Notes under the pieces: model-generated | Seen by the model: only the letters and a program-made list of their open reading frames with translations | What the model was told of the DNA's origin: nothing | Database searches by the model: none | Program-made: the position numbers and the translations under genes | Shown here: positions 11,198 to 24,190 of the stretch, one piece after another | Layout of the letters: each line of letters starts with the position of its first letter | How positions within the stretch are numbered: position 1 is the stretch's first letter | Origin: Adiantum capillus-veneris | Taxonomy: Eukaryota > Streptophyta > Polypodiopsida > Polypodiales > Pteridaceae | Length of the DNA stretch: 64,000 bases | Direction: 5' to 3' | Assembly (NCBI GenBank): GCA_014529385.2 | Contig: CM043970.1 | Coordinates: forward strand, 67,234,567-67,298,566

Positions 11198-11748
11198 TCA
11201 TTCCTCTCAATCCCTCACTCAAAGCTACACCTTCCATGGTTTCTCTCACCTTCTTCACCATTAACCTCCCCTCTTACGTCCATAGCTCTCATATGAGCTC
11301 TACATGTACATGCACCATCTCTATGCCTCTCTGTATTACTTTCAAAGTACAATTCCATCTTACCCCTTCTCTATATACATAAAATTCAGCATGTAAACCA
11401 TGATTAACCTCTGCAAATTGAGAGATCTCATCAACCAAATTTTTATTTTCATCCGGTAATCAACCTTGACGGCGGTGGCATAAAGAAGAGAATAAGAAGA
11501 AGAGGATCGATTAGTCATTTTGAGAACCTACACAAGTAAGTCCAAAACTTCTTCAAGCTTCACTATCACAAGGATTTCCTCACTTCATTCACCCGTCTTA
11601 CTTCACCCATACACCTCATTCCACCCATTGTAAATATATTATTAACTTTCTAGTGATTACTAACACTAACCACACTAACATACTAACACAAAATAGCCAT
11701 TGACCTAACCATAAAAGACACCTCACCTCAAGCCTACATGTGCATAGT

Positions 11749-11750
<2 letters not shown>

Positions 11751-11813
<63 letters not shown>
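11751..11813 (+). repeat. (CT)n microsatellite
   Basis: About 31 CT units, interrupted once by TTT near 11798. Confidence 0.97.
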
Positions 11814-12792
11814 CTTCCTTAAAACTCTACTTTCACCTTATCTACCATCGGTAATGCTCTCTTTTGAATCCACATCCATGACTCAAGCAGACAAAGAAGG
11901 CCCGCAATGTTTTGATATTCAAAAAAAATCATAATCTTGATTTGTTAGCTTGTAAATTTGGATTTGCAAATAATCTTAATGAGGGTCTCCAACTCATAAA
12001 TAGACCCCTGTCCTTCTTGTAAAAACAACCCGCAATATATGACATAGCACCCCAACACGTTATGCATGAGGAGAGACTTAGGCGTAGCAAGCACTTTCTG
12101 AGCCTCACTTTTGGTGTGAGAGAAGCTTTCAAGCTACACATTACAAGTAAGAGAGCATGAGTTCAAAAATCACAAAACCACTATTGTGTATGTTCCTACA
12201 TCATCAATAAATTGAGGTTTGGTGCATCAAAGGCGTGATTCGACGTGAAAATATTTGTCCTTCCACTTGTGCAATGCGGTTTGGTGAGTTCAAGGTGACT
12301 TGTGTATTTTAAGTTTCTATCATTTGATCTTGTTTGAGAAAGTGTTTTACTGTGTTTTCATTGCTAGTTTTGTGTCCATTGTAAGAGGGTATTGTGGTGA
12401 GAGATCTCCCACACCCTAAGATAGTGTGTGTGTATGTGTTGGCAATGTTTAGCATTCACTAAGCATTGAGTTATCTTTATACAAGCTCTACGATAGAATC
12501 ATAACGAACCATCTCCATTTGCAAGTCACAAACACAAGTTTCATTCCTCTCTCTCTCTCTTCCCTTTGCTCTAGCTCTCTCTGGTCCATTTTGTGTGTGT
12601 CTTGGTGTGAGGTTGCTTGTGTGTGTTTTGTGGCGCATCTTCTTGGTTGTGACAAAATCTCTCTTGCATCCTAGTTTGCATACCATAACTAGGTGGTTCC
12701 TCTATCTTTTTTGGGTTTTGGTTGTGGGTTTGTTGTTGTGTTGTGCTTGTGGTTACCCCAACCCCAATTGAGTAGCAAGGGAGCCTTGAGGG

Positions 12793-14583
12793 GTGTTTAG
12801 AGGTCACCTCTCTTGTTGCCCACCCCAGACCTCCTCACTACTTAAAAAACAAAAATCCATAGATAATGACAACGTGTTTGTCAAGCAAGAAGGGCACAAG
12901 CTCACTTACAAGGACGTGGAATACATAAAGACTGAGTTGACACTGCGACTCATCTCCCAACATCTTAAGGTCCAAAAGTTGACAAGGTACACCGAGCCAA
13001 ACTTGCACATTGTAGTTGTGATGGCCATAGGGATTTTAGAGTAAAGAATGATTCGTTCTGAACTAGGAACTTACATACTTGAAAATCTAGTCAAAGCCAA
13101 CCTTAAAAGAGGTAAAAAGAACAAAACTTACATGAAAAGAGGGCCAATGCTAGCTAGAATCACCTACCAAGCACTTGGGATGATAGAGCAATTACCACAA
13201 GTAGATTTTCAGCTCAACGTCTTGCATAAGTCAAAGCATGCAGTCCCGCTAGTGGAAGGACCCTCACTGGCTCAAGGAGAAAAGAAATCAAGAGGACAAA
13301 CCTCTCAAAGAAAAACATATGATATTGAAGAAATAGAGTCAGATATAAATATCAGTGGAGAAATCAAACCAAAAAATAGAGACATGCCTTTAGAATGTCA
13401 AACCTTTGAGGATGAAGAAGATGGCAAAGAGGAAGAAGAGTGTAATCTCCGTCTAGTGCGGGTCAAATAAAAGTCTGATGAACAGAGAAAAAAACTCACT
13501 CTCTCAGACCCAAAGATCCATGGAAGAATCTCAGTGGTTTTAAGAAAAGAAAGACGTGATAAGGTAGCCAAGGAGAAGAAAGGCTAGGAGCAGATGCATG
13601 AGGGAGATGATGATCAATATAGACCATTGGATCAACAAAAGACAGAAAGACATGAAAAGATAAATCACTACAAAAGGAAGACAGTCATGGCATTTGTGGA
13701 TCTTGCTGGCACCATGTGGCAACACATGGAGCCACACATCCACTATGGGTTTAAGTGGAAATCTATACAACGAGCACAAGAGGAGTCAAAGAAGCAAAAA
13801 ATTGATGATCTCAAATCCTCGACGAACGACTTCTCTCAGTCTCAAAAGAAAGACATGGGTGAAGAAGAACAACCAAGGGAGGAGACGCGTGCAGAGCCTC
13901 TAGAAATTCACATAGAAACTCTGCCACCCCTCTACACCAAGCCAACCACCCCTCCTCCTGCTCAAGAATCCACTAACAAGGCAAGGAAGGACAATACAAA
14001 GCCTAAAGAATCCACTAACAAGGCAAGAAAGGACAATACAAAGCCTAAAGAATCCTCTAACAAGGCAAGAAAGCACAATACAAAGCCTAAAGAATTGTTG
14101 TGGATGTAACCCATTATCAAAGATAAGGAAAAGGAAAACAAGGTGGAAGAACAAGAAAAGATGAAGCATACTTTCCCTACAAATCAAAAGTAAGAGCAGG
14201 AGAAGACTAGGAAAGTGTTGAAGGTCAAAGATCTAGAAGATGGAACCTCAAGCTAATTGGACACATAAAAAATAAGACCAATATCTCCTCACAAGAGGGC
14301 AATTATCGAGGGTGGAGAACAACTCATCCGATCTTTTGACATTGATGAACATTTAGAGCATGTCAAGCTGCAATTCCAATGTCAAAAGTATATTAATAAC
14401 CTCCAATAGTTGGATTTGGAAGAGGCCAAAGCCAAAGCTACAAAAGCAAAAGGAGCAAGTCAAGAACTACAACACCAAATTGAGGAGATTCAAGGAAGAC
14501 AGTCGGAGCTACTGGCCAAGCTAGACCAAGAAAAACAAATTGTTGCCTACTATTACAAAGAAGCTCAAAATTCATTGAGGTGA
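12793..14583 (+). pseudogene. Decayed retrotransposon-associated ORF, unknown product
   Basis: One plus-strand frame stays protein-like for about 1.8 kb despite scattered stops (13045, 13468, 13585, 14107, 14191, 14251, 14407). The first 200 codons (KLTYKDVEYIKTEL, then RSELGTYILENLVKANLKRG and LARITYQALGMIEQLP) vaguely resemble the plant mobile-domain proteins encoded as extra ORFs by Tat-type gypsy elements; that is a weak inference. A charged middle follows, then three 14-residue repeats and a glutamine/glutamate/lysine-rich coiled-coil stretch. It sits next to Gypsy-2 LTR-like DNA and may be the extra ORF of a related element. Non-functional. Confidence 0.5.
13966..14091 (+). repeat. 42-bp tandem repeat x3 inside the decayed ORF
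   Basis: Units at 13966-14007, 14008-14049 and 14050-14091 each encode ES(T/S)NKARK(D/H)NTKPK. The unit length is a multiple of three, so the repeat kept the frame. Confidence 0.95.
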
Positions 14584-15250
14584 ACAAACAGCTAAAAATG
14601 GATCAACAACGGCTAGAAGAGGAAGTCAAAAGAGAATTCCAAAAAAATATAAAGCTTGGGGAGTCGTAGGGTGTGGTCAAAAACACCCTAGCACAACTTT
14701 TGACAATGCAAGATGCACCAAACCCCATTTCTACTTCATTGGCTCTGGAATCAACATTGCAAGAGCTAAAAAACTCAAGGAGGAACTAACCCAAGAAAGG
14801 TATGCCCGTGAAATTCTGAGTACCGGACATCAGGCCATTCAAAGCCAAAAAGATGAAGAAATCAGGTAGCTTAAGGAGCAGTTGGCCAAAGCACACAAAG
14901 AGTTGCCCTTTAAGACAACAACACATGCCATAGAACTACAAAAGAAGGATATGGCCATCAGTGCCATCCAGGCTCAAAAAATAGTAGTGAATGTTCCACC
15001 ACCTACAACGTGCAAAGAGCACACAAGCATGGACCTTCCCCCAGTAGATTTGCCAAGCACTTTTACAGAGGCTAGATTACATGATTTTGAAGACCCAGAA
15101 GACAAGACAGATGCATGGGATGAGATACAAAGGCAGATTTTGGAAGTTCAAGACCCATCACACAAAGAATATATGAAATATGAGCTTAAAGTGCTAGAAT
15201 TAGTGGTACTAATTTTGATGTCCGCTGCTATTTTTACAAAAGTTTTCTAA
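14584..15250 (+). pseudogene. Continuation of the decayed coiled-coil ORF
   Basis: After a frameshift at about 14580 the coding-like sequence continues (VNKQLKMDQQRLEEEVKREF, later a heptad-rich KAHKELPFKTTTHAIELQKK). The last open piece, 14882-15250, ends with a proline-rich and then acidic segment (DFEDPEDKTDAWDEIQRQIL). No catalytic motif is visible. Confidence 0.45.
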
Positions 15251-15932
15251 TTATATGAGAATCTTTGATTTTGTTTAGATCACCTTGAGTATATCTGTGC
15301 TAAATCAAAGCTGTAAAGTTTGTAAATGAGTCTAAGCCTTATAAATCCGGTGACTAGCCAAGCAAGCCCTAGGTATAAAACTCATTTTTGTAAAGTGGAA
15401 CCTTATCATTAGCACAAGTTTTGCGTTTTTGAGCATACTAATAAGAGTGTCTATTTTCATGCGCTTTGTAATTAACATATCTTAATCACATTTTGATTCC
15501 AAAACTTGCAATGTGTTCCTTGTCTTTTTCTCTTTTATTCAAGTATAATCATTGTCAATTCTATTGTGGTTTACAACTACTCTTTAGTAGGCTAAATCTT
15601 TTGTTTTGAGTGCGTTAATGATTGTTTTTTGACATTTTGACAATAGGAGAGTACTCCTAGACCATAGAGCGACCTTTTCCATATGTTCTATTCTAGTTTC
15701 CAGGACCTTGATCATGATCGATCGTGATTTTGGTACCTCATCCGATTGCAACCAAACTTGGCACGTTAGTTCCCCTAAGTGTCTTAGACCTCCTTCCAAA
15801 GTTTTGTAGAATTTGGACTTTGTTCAAGTGCCAAAATGGCGTGATGCCGAATTGCAGTGACATAGGACATAGGCAAGTTACCAAATCCAAGAGTGATAGA
15901 TTTGTTGGTGCTACAAATATTGTCATTCCATA

Positions 15933-16016
15933 GGTTCACTTCTTGAGGTTGACACCCTCAAAGACTCTTCATACGGTTCACTTCTTGAGGTTGACACCCT
16001 CAAAGACTCTTCATAC
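15933..16016 (+). repeat. 42-bp perfect tandem duplication
   Basis: 15933-15974 and 15975-16016 are identical, starting GGTTCACTTCTTGAGGTTGA. Each copy contains TTGAGG(gttgaca)CCCTCAA, a small dyad. Confidence 0.97.
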
Positions 16017-16382
16017 CCCATCCAAGTTGCTTCCCTGAGTATTGACATTGTGTTAGTGCCAAATACTTATGCTGCAAATGTCCGCCTTGCGGTGACCCAC
16101 TAATAATGCACCTATATATTTATTGGTTCTCTCTCTCTCTCTATCTTTGTCTCATTTTTGTACCTAATCATTCACTAATTCTAGAAGATATATGGTTCCT
16201 AATAGCTTTTTCTCTATAGCTTTGATTTCAACTTTGATTGTTGGGTAAAAGAATATGTTGATGTACCCACTTTTAGCACTTTTTGGTGGTAGCCTTGAAG
16301 AACAGGTAGAGACTGGTGATTTTTTTTTAAAAATACCAAATCTTGTCATACCTTGCAATTTAACATTTGACTTTTGAAAAAG

Positions 16383-16682
16383 TATCCATTGACATGTAAA
16401 AGCTACTTCAAGCTTTGTTTTTAGTTCTACCTTAATAATTTATTGCTTTGATATTTTGCTTCACTATTCAATCTCTTTGAAAAATTATCCATTGACATGT
16501 AAAAGCTACTTCACGCTTTGTTTTTAGTTCTACCTTAATACATTATTGCTTTGATATTTTGCTTCACTATTCAATCTCTTTAAAAAATTATCCATTTAGG
16601 TAAAAGCTACTTCAAGCTTCGTTTTTAGTTCTACCTTAATACTTTATTTCTTTGATAATTTGCTTCACTATTCAATTTCTTT
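16383..16682 (+). repeat. 103-bp tandem repeat, about 2.9 copies
   Basis: Units start at 16383, 16486 and 16589 with TATCCATT; each contains AAAGCTACTTCA and TTGCTTCACTATTCAAT. Copies differ by a few bases, so the array is not brand new. Confidence 0.9.
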
Positions 16683-19600
16683 ATTGCTTTAGCTCTTAGA
16701 GTTCTACTAGTCATAAATTCTATAAAAATGCCTTGGGGTTTCTCCACGAGCTCTCCAAGTTTCCTTGGTGTTCGTTATAGAAGTGCTTAGAGTTTTCTCA
16801 AAGTGCCTAAATTGATCTCTAGATCCTGTAAAATTTCTTGAAGTGATCTAAATTAAGTGCTTTGTAGATACTCTAGAAGGGATTAAAGTGCTCCAAAAGC
16901 CTTTGAAGTCATGTAAAGTTCCTCTAAGATCTCCACAATGCATAAAACTACTTTTAAGCACTTTGCAATAATCTTATGTCATTTAAAAGCATTAAAGAGT
17001 GTTGTTAGTAGAATTCAAAAGCTAAAATCTGCTTTACAATTGTAAAATAGTGTTGAAGACTTATCTACAACTCCAATTGGGTTGCACAATCTCCAAACGT
17101 TAGACTGAGGTATAATTGCCTTATATCCACTGGATTTTTGGTCTTGTTTATGAGAACCAATACCGATTAGTAGCTTTATAAAGTCATAATATTTACGGAC
17201 ACATATTTTTAGTAATAATGTCAACATCATTTTAGTACACCACATGATAAGCGGTATCCAAATTAACCAAACAAGAAGTCATGAAGAGGATACTAAAATT
17301 TCCAGATATGCATTCACTACATAATATCAACAAATCACTTTGATTTGACACCTTGGAGCATAGCTCAAAAATATAGGTTACAATGATGCATATTTGAGGC
17401 TTCAAGGGCTTGAGAATCAAGAAATTTCATAGAGTTTCCTTGCTATGATAGGCAAGAAGCCTCTTTATCCATTTATGGATGATCTTGATGTGTGTTTCAT
17501 GGATGTACAAAAACCTCAAAACTTGTCATACCTTGCAATTTTAGATTCAACTTTTGAACATTGAAATATAAGTTGCTAAATTTTTTAACTTGTAAAACAT
17601 GCATATGGGGTTTGTAAAGTGCTACTAAAGTTTTGCCCAAGACACCACATTTTGGTACCACCAATACATGCTTTTGACTTGTTCCACACATGGAAGCATG
17701 ATTTGGTTCATGTGCTAAGTGAAGGATGTAGCCCATATGTACCTATTATATTTATATTCTTCACAAGTGTTAAAATCCCAATGAAGTTAAAATGGATACA
17801 TTGCCACCAATAAGGTACTTTTAAGTTCTTCTTTACTACTTTTCTATGCATACAATTTTGCTTTACTACTTTATTGCTTTGCTTTTCTGTTTTACTATTG
17901 TCTACTTTGGTGCTTACAATTCTCCACTAGTGCAGTAGGTGCTTCAGTTTTTTCTCAACTGAGCACTTCATAGCACATAGCTTTGCATGGGTTTGTTTCC
18001 CCCAATAAGGTACTTTTAAGATTTTTCTTGGCTACTTCAAGCTTTGTTTCTAGTTTTTCCTTACTACTTTATTGCTTTTCAATTTGATTCATTTATTTCT
18101 AAATTTCTTACAATTCTACTAGTTACAAAAAAATGTAAAAATGTACGGGGTCTCTCCACGGACCACAAGTTGTCCAATCTATAGTGATGATTGCTTTAAA
18201 AGTACTTCAAGTGTTTTGAAAGTGCTAAAAATTGATTTGGCTATAATATCTTAAAGTGCTCTAAAAGTGCTTTCACGATATTGTAGAAGTGATTAAAGTG
18301 CTTCAAAAGCCTATGAAGTGGTGTAAAGCTCCTTTAGGATCCCCACCATGCCTAAAACTACTTTTAAGCTCTTTGCAACAATCTCATGTAGTTTAGAACC
18401 ATTAAAGAGTGCCTTTAGTAGAGTAAAGAATTCAAAAAGTGCTTTTACAATGGTAAAAATAGTGTTGAAGGCTATTTTTATTTGTGCTTTGAATTGAGTT
18501 TAGTTCATTGAAGGTGCATCAAAGTGATAGTGTTTTCTTTAAGGTGCTTCAAATAATTTCACAGTCCTTTGTAGCCTACATTAATAGAAAAGTTAATTTA
18601 TATTGCTCAAGACTAGAGACTTGGTATTACTATACAACTCAAATTGGGATGCACAACCTCCAAAAATAGAACTGAAGTAGGAGGGGCCATACATCATTGG
18701 TCAAGAAGGAATTTTTGGTGTTGTTTATGATGTCATGATGTGGCACTTATAGAGTTAGGATATTTATTTTGTGACTTTTTAGATGCATGAGTATATCTCA
18801 TAATGTACAGATGCATGTCTAAGTATAATAATCATCTTTCTATCTCATCCTAGTATTTACCTCAAGGATAACATATTTTTACTTTACCGTTAAAAAGTAT
18901 CGTGGAAAAAAGCGTCAACAAATGTGCCTCTTTGACGTAGGAAAAAAACATTGGTGCTTTCTTTCTACTATTTCATTATTACCTCACACTCTAGCTAGAT
19001 CCTATAGCTAGTGTGATTCTCAATATATATTTTTTCTATGTATTTTACATATCTACTAGGAAGGTATCAAATCCTAGTGGAACACTAGCTTGCATAATTT
19101 TAAAAGATATACCTATTTTAATCCATTATTGAAAGGACGATTTCAAAACTTTGTCAAGGAGCAATGTCGTGATTTCATATTTCATGAGGTGTCCATTGGA
19201 ATCAAATGGAGTTCTAGGCTAAGGGGATCATAAATAGACATTTTCTGCCAAAAAGATGTCCTATTTTGATGACCTTTTGACACATAGTTTCCATTCTATT
19301 TGGAAAAAAACATATAATATAGGGGTCATAGCCCATGAGCTGAGATTTCTTCATCTAATTTCATTTTTATACTTGGATCCACGTTCAAGGAGATATGTTC
19401 AAAAAGCTGGACCCTAGTCTCTACCCACATCATGCATGAACAGATAATTTCAAACCTTGCTAGCTCATATTTACACTGGCTCCTCTCTTTCTTGTGTAAC
19501 CCTTGGGGTTTCCCTTAAACAATAAAAAAGGACCTTTCATTCCTTGAAAACCATTCAATAAGGAGTAAATGGATGAATGCAAAATTGTACTTCTCCATAG

Positions 19601-19992
19601 ACATAAACTTAAGCCTTACGCTTGCCCCTTTGAGGAAGACTAGACAATCTTATAAGCATTCTTTGTAAAATCAATTGTAATCAAAGAACGACGTGAATTT
19701 GGTGCCTCAATCAAGGCTTGAAGCCTTCCGTCTCCTTCTCTCTTCATCAAAATGGAAAATAACTCCCAAAGGGTTTGTCAAATAAGGTGTGTTTTGCTTT
19801 GCAAAAGCATTTTAGATAAATTGGGAAAATTCAGTTTCCCAATTGCTACATTGGCGTATTAGGATCATGCTATTCTACTATTTTTAAGCTCAATTTTTCT
19901 TAATTTCGATAAGATGTCATGATTCTAGTACCCAAATTTGACTTTTCTATTTTAATTTTTATAAAAAGACTTTCGGTATAGATTTTTGCAAA

Positions 19993-20199
19993 AGTTAGAA
20001 TGTCCTCTTCAAGCTTTATCTACTGATATATAGCACGCCATGAGATTCCTAATATTTTAGAAGATTCTTTTTTGATTCACTTAGATTTCCATAGAGTTGT
20101 CACATCATAGGTGAATCAAAAATAGAATCTTCTAGAATATGAGGAATCTCATGGAGTGTTATATATCAATAGATAGAGCTTGAAGAGGACATTCTAACT
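19993..20199. repeat. Large inverted repeat (88-bp arms), hairpin locus
   Basis: 19993-20080 pairs with 20111-20199 over about 88 bp with about 7 mismatches and one 1-bp gap; the loop is 30 nt. Ends read AGTTAGAATGTCCTCTTCAA and its reverse complement. No ORF is present. It could be a MITE/foldback element or a hairpin that feeds small RNAs. Confidence 0.9.
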
Positions 20200-21524
20200 G
20201 TCAAACCTCCGTGTTTTGGTAGAGAGAGGTAAATTCAAACTCCTTAAAGGGCCCCTTTGTGAGTCCAAATTTCACCTAATGTATATTGATTATTCCAACC
20301 AAAATTAATATCTAGACACAAACAGTACCAACAACTCTTATCTTAAAATTGGTCACCTTAATCTCAAGTACAAAAAATAGCTAGTCCCAATTTTAAAACA
20401 CTAGCTACTATCAAGTATCAACTACACTATAATATGTACAACACCTAAATTACCATTTGATAATTAAAAAACCTAAAGAATATTGTGGAGTATCCTATGG
20501 CCCAAAGACCATAACTTTTCATCTATGGCACCTATAGTGTCATTTAGTGTCAAAGAATATATGTTTGTGCCAAAGAATCTATATTAACATGCCACATTTT
20601 CATCAATACATGCTTTAAAACTTCAACAAATCTTCTGGATATGGTCTCTCAAAACTTCATTACATGCTTTAAAACTTGTAGAGGTAGTGTCTCAAAAAAA
20701 AGAGGTGTTTAAAAACACCATTGACGTGACCAATTAAGTGGCCTATGAATTGATTACACCAACTATGGGTTGTGCAAAAATATTCCCCATAACTCATTTT
20801 ATAAAATTTATAGTCTTTAATGAAGGGCAATCTTCACATCCACTTCCCTTCACCTCTAATCAACCCAATCACACACACTAACGATTGAAGATGCACACAA
20901 CACTAATCCTATCATGCAGCACACTAATCACAAGCACACACACATAGATCTATCGAGCTCCACACTCCAATCAAACCTACACGCACACACAAGCAAAAGA
21001 GGCAATCACACAAGATTAGAGAGGGATTAACCATTAATTAGTTACAATCTAGCTAATTGAAGCATCGTTAGCAATCATAAGAAGCATGAGAGAGGCATAG
21101 TGAAAGAGAATTAAGCATTGATTAGTGTTAACCAAGTCACATGAGCAAGGAGAAGCTCAAGGAATCCATAGCCACACACCTCAAGAGCTCTCACCAAAGA
21201 GTGCTCTTAGCAAATGAGCTTGATAATCCTAACTTCTTTTACACACTCCTTATATACCTAGGGTAAAAATATGCAATGTCCTGCCCAAGGCCTTTAGGGC
21301 TCCAACATATACTGAATCTGCTACTTACGCACACTAACTGACCTGTTCTTTACAGCTTGGAGCTCCCATTAAGCCTATGGCACATTAAAATATTAAAATG
21401 ACTTGAAATAAATCAAGAATTTACAATACATGACCATTTTGGGAAAATGTGTAACTCCAATCTTTACTACTTCTTTGTATTCATCCTTGATGTGAATCCG
21501 TACGTCTTCGGTGTTTAGCACTCT

Positions 21525-22309
21525 TTGTTAATTGACATTGACTCAGTTAACACGAGAGAGGAAATGATCACAAAGATGGCATATATGCCTCCTCAAGTGA
21601 ATCTCCCTCAAGGACCAATCTCCAACAGAACAACTAATCCCTTTGAAAAAGAACCTAGGCATAGTACTGGGCCTAAAACGAGAGAAGGGTTGGGAGAGTC
21701 TATGGCTAGACTTGTAGACAATTGGCGAGTTAGACCATCCCAGATCTAAAAATGGGTAAACAAGAAATATGCCAGAGATAAAGATTTGAGAGATCACGTA
21801 GCATCTTTCAAAGGAGTAATTATAGAAGAGAAAGTTTTGGATTTTGCAACACAGTTTGCGGAATTTGGACTGACTCTATAAGATGACGTGGCTACATGGT
21901 TCAACTCCGTGGAAGGATGTGATTTTGAGACTCTAGATGAGCTGTTTGAGAAATTCATCAAAGAATTCTCACAGAAAGGCATAGCTCATAATACTGTCTC
22001 ACAAAACCACAGATTCAAACAAAAAGAGGATGAATCAGTGTGCAAAGCGGCATTATGGCTCAAGAGATATGTCAAGTTCTGTCCAAGAGTGGAACTTCCT
22101 ACACAAGCACGGCTAATGTTGATCTTTATCCAAGGGATGAGACATGCGGGTCTTCAAAAGGATCTGCATATGATAAAGAGCCTGACGCTAAATGAATTGA
22201 TCATTAAAGAAGCTCTTTATCTTGTGGGTAATTGTGAGAAATATAAAGAAAACGATTGTAAGAGTCAAGAGGACAACACATCCTCTCGACAGGGGTTCAC
22301 AGATGAGTG
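21525..22309 (+). pseudogene. Gypsy-type gag (element 5)
   Basis: A plant retrotransposon gag domain: KWVNKKYARDKDLRDHVASF, FGLTL(stop)DDVATWFNSVEG, FETLDELFEKFIKEFSQKGI and a C-terminal RLMLIFIQGMRHAGLQKDLH segment. Two in-frame stops (near 21747 and 21880) interrupt it. It is clearly related to the second gag fragment at 46700-47871, so one family is represented twice in this window. Confidence 0.75.
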
Positions 22310-24190
22310 AATCCATTGCAAAACCAGAGGCACCTATTGATCGAGAAGCATTTATTAATGAAATGGTCAAGAGGTTAGCTCCTCTTGTAAATTTTGATTC
22401 AGGGAGCTTAAGTGGTGCGAAATTGAGAGAAAATGGACAAACCATATGAGGGAAGAGTATTACTATGGCATGTAATATGCTCGGGAGAGGTACGTACAAC
22501 CGATTCTAGTAGCACCTCCTCCACTTAGATACGCTATGGGGAATGTGCCAAGACCAGCAGAAGTTTCAAGACCATAGCCTGTCTTAGGACAACAACCTCT
22601 ACTACCAGGTGCTAGAATGCCTATAAACATGAGATAAACGCAGATGATGGAAGAATCTAACAAATAATTGGTAGTACCAACTACAATGTATTATAGCAAC
22701 CAAAGTAAGTACTTCAATTCAAAGCAAGAGAAGATGAGAGAAACACATGGAATGGTGAGGCCGGTACAACCTCCACCTCTTGCATTTTGATCAAAATAAA
22801 GATGATGCAAAATGGACAAAAGGACATGCTGTTCATTGTGACTAGAGGCTTAGCTAGGTCAGAGCCTTAGGTCAAAGCCTATTTATAGCCAAGAAAAATT
22901 ACAAGAAGAAGCTCCTCAACCAGAGGTAGACCATCACAAAAGTCATGACAACCACTTGGTCAAACAATGTCCTCAAACTAAGATCACACAAGTAAATGCC
23001 TATTGTTTTGACTTTGGTGTCATTCACTTGATCCTTGATTGTCCAAAAAATCCAAACCAAGTCAGATAGATCACAACAAATGTCTCAGGAATTGTTCAGC
23101 TACCCAGTAGCTTGAAAAATAAAAACGTAGTACCAGTTCAGGTAGTTACGAGAGCGTAAGCTCAAAAGGAAGCTGCTGAGAACCCAAAGACAAAGAAAAT
23201 GGAAACTGACACGAGTCCAGAGATGAGTGAACCAAAGACCGATGCACCTAGTCAAAAAACCAAGAGCAAATGGAATAGTTGGAAAGCTAGAAAGGCTAGG
23301 AGGAAAGCACGTAGAGAGCAAGAGCAAAAATCCTTGGCTGAGAAGATTACCCAAGCTGAAGAGAAGATAAGACAAGATGAGAAAAGGGTTGCACCTTCTC
23401 TTATGGAGGCAACTCAATGTCCAGAAGAACCATCCATAGAAGAGAAACCAAGAAGTGTCACTTCGAGAGGATCAGTGTTGGTCGAGAAGGTTTAATGAGC
23501 CATTAGACGCCCTCCTAAAAACCTATGGAACACGGATCAAAAACAACCAAACCCAATATCAAAGGTGGATGACATATCCATATGCAGAACTAGAAAAGGA
23601 TAGGCTTGAAATGTTCCAAAGAATGATTCAAACAACCCAAGCTTTAGTAGAACCACAAGTTGGAAAACCCCACCAAAGGAGGAACAAAAAGAGCTAGATT
23701 CACGAGCATGAACAAAAGCTCAAGGACCCAGCATTGAAACCAAGGATAGTGTTGAATACCACGAATAACTCTTTCGAGGGATTTCACATAGCTATCCTAG
23801 AGTTGTAAAGAAATAGATGGTCTTGACGAATTGTAGAAACAAGTCAGAGAGGCTAATGCAACAAATGAGATAAGAAGACAAGTAAACCAGACAGGTGATG
23901 GAAGAAGAGTGTCTCTTCCACCAATAGAGAAAATTAAGACTGGATCTCAAATGAATCTAGAAGTGGAATCATACTGGGGAGACAAAGGATCTGTACAGTC
24001 TATGGACAATCAACCCCAGTCGCTAAGAACACTACCATCCTATACGGGAGAGTACAAGACCAGGTCAAATTTTATTATAGTCCCATCAAAGATAATGTCT
24101 CACAACAAGGGCATCGATTCAAAAGCGCTAATAGACATTTTGTCGACACCAGTCAATTGTACGATAAAATTAGCCAAGTTACTCAGAATA
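22310..24190 (+). pseudogene. Element 5 gag C-terminal half with degenerate zinc knuckle
   Basis: The reading frame changes several times, but coding-like stretches persist. Near 23000 the reading YCFDFGVIHLILDCP has the spacing of a CCHC knuckle with the second cysteine replaced by phenylalanine. 23199-23495 is a very basic and acidic charged segment (KARKARRKARREQEQK), and 23455-23697 overlaps it in another frame. Linkage to the flanking gag and protease makes this one decayed polyprotein gene. Confidence 0.55.

Larger units (their letters stand above)
10079..12792 (+). repeat. LTR-like noncoding region after Gypsy-2
   Basis: This AT-rich stretch starts with TG behind a PPT and has no credible coding frame, so it probably holds the Gypsy-2 3' LTR. 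It includes a (CA)n tract at 11134-11193, a (CT)n tract at 11751-11813 and a possible promoter (CTATATACAT near 11370). Its right boundary is not defined by any repeat I can see; it may run to about 12790, where a coding frame starts. Confidence 0.4.
15251..21524. other. Noncoding AT-rich region
   Basis: No convincing gene. It contains a 42-bp perfect duplication (15933-16016), a 103-bp tandem repeat (16383-16682), a diverged duplication of a longer block with a 1410-bp offset (16881-17001 matches 18291-18411 at about 87%) and a large inverted repeat (19993-20199). The second half (19480-21480) looks like LTR or leader sequence, but I cannot set boundaries. Confidence 0.6.

Noticed and set aside
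17015-17245. Possible receptor-kinase remnant
   Set aside because: No kinase motif could be confirmed in any frame on either strand.
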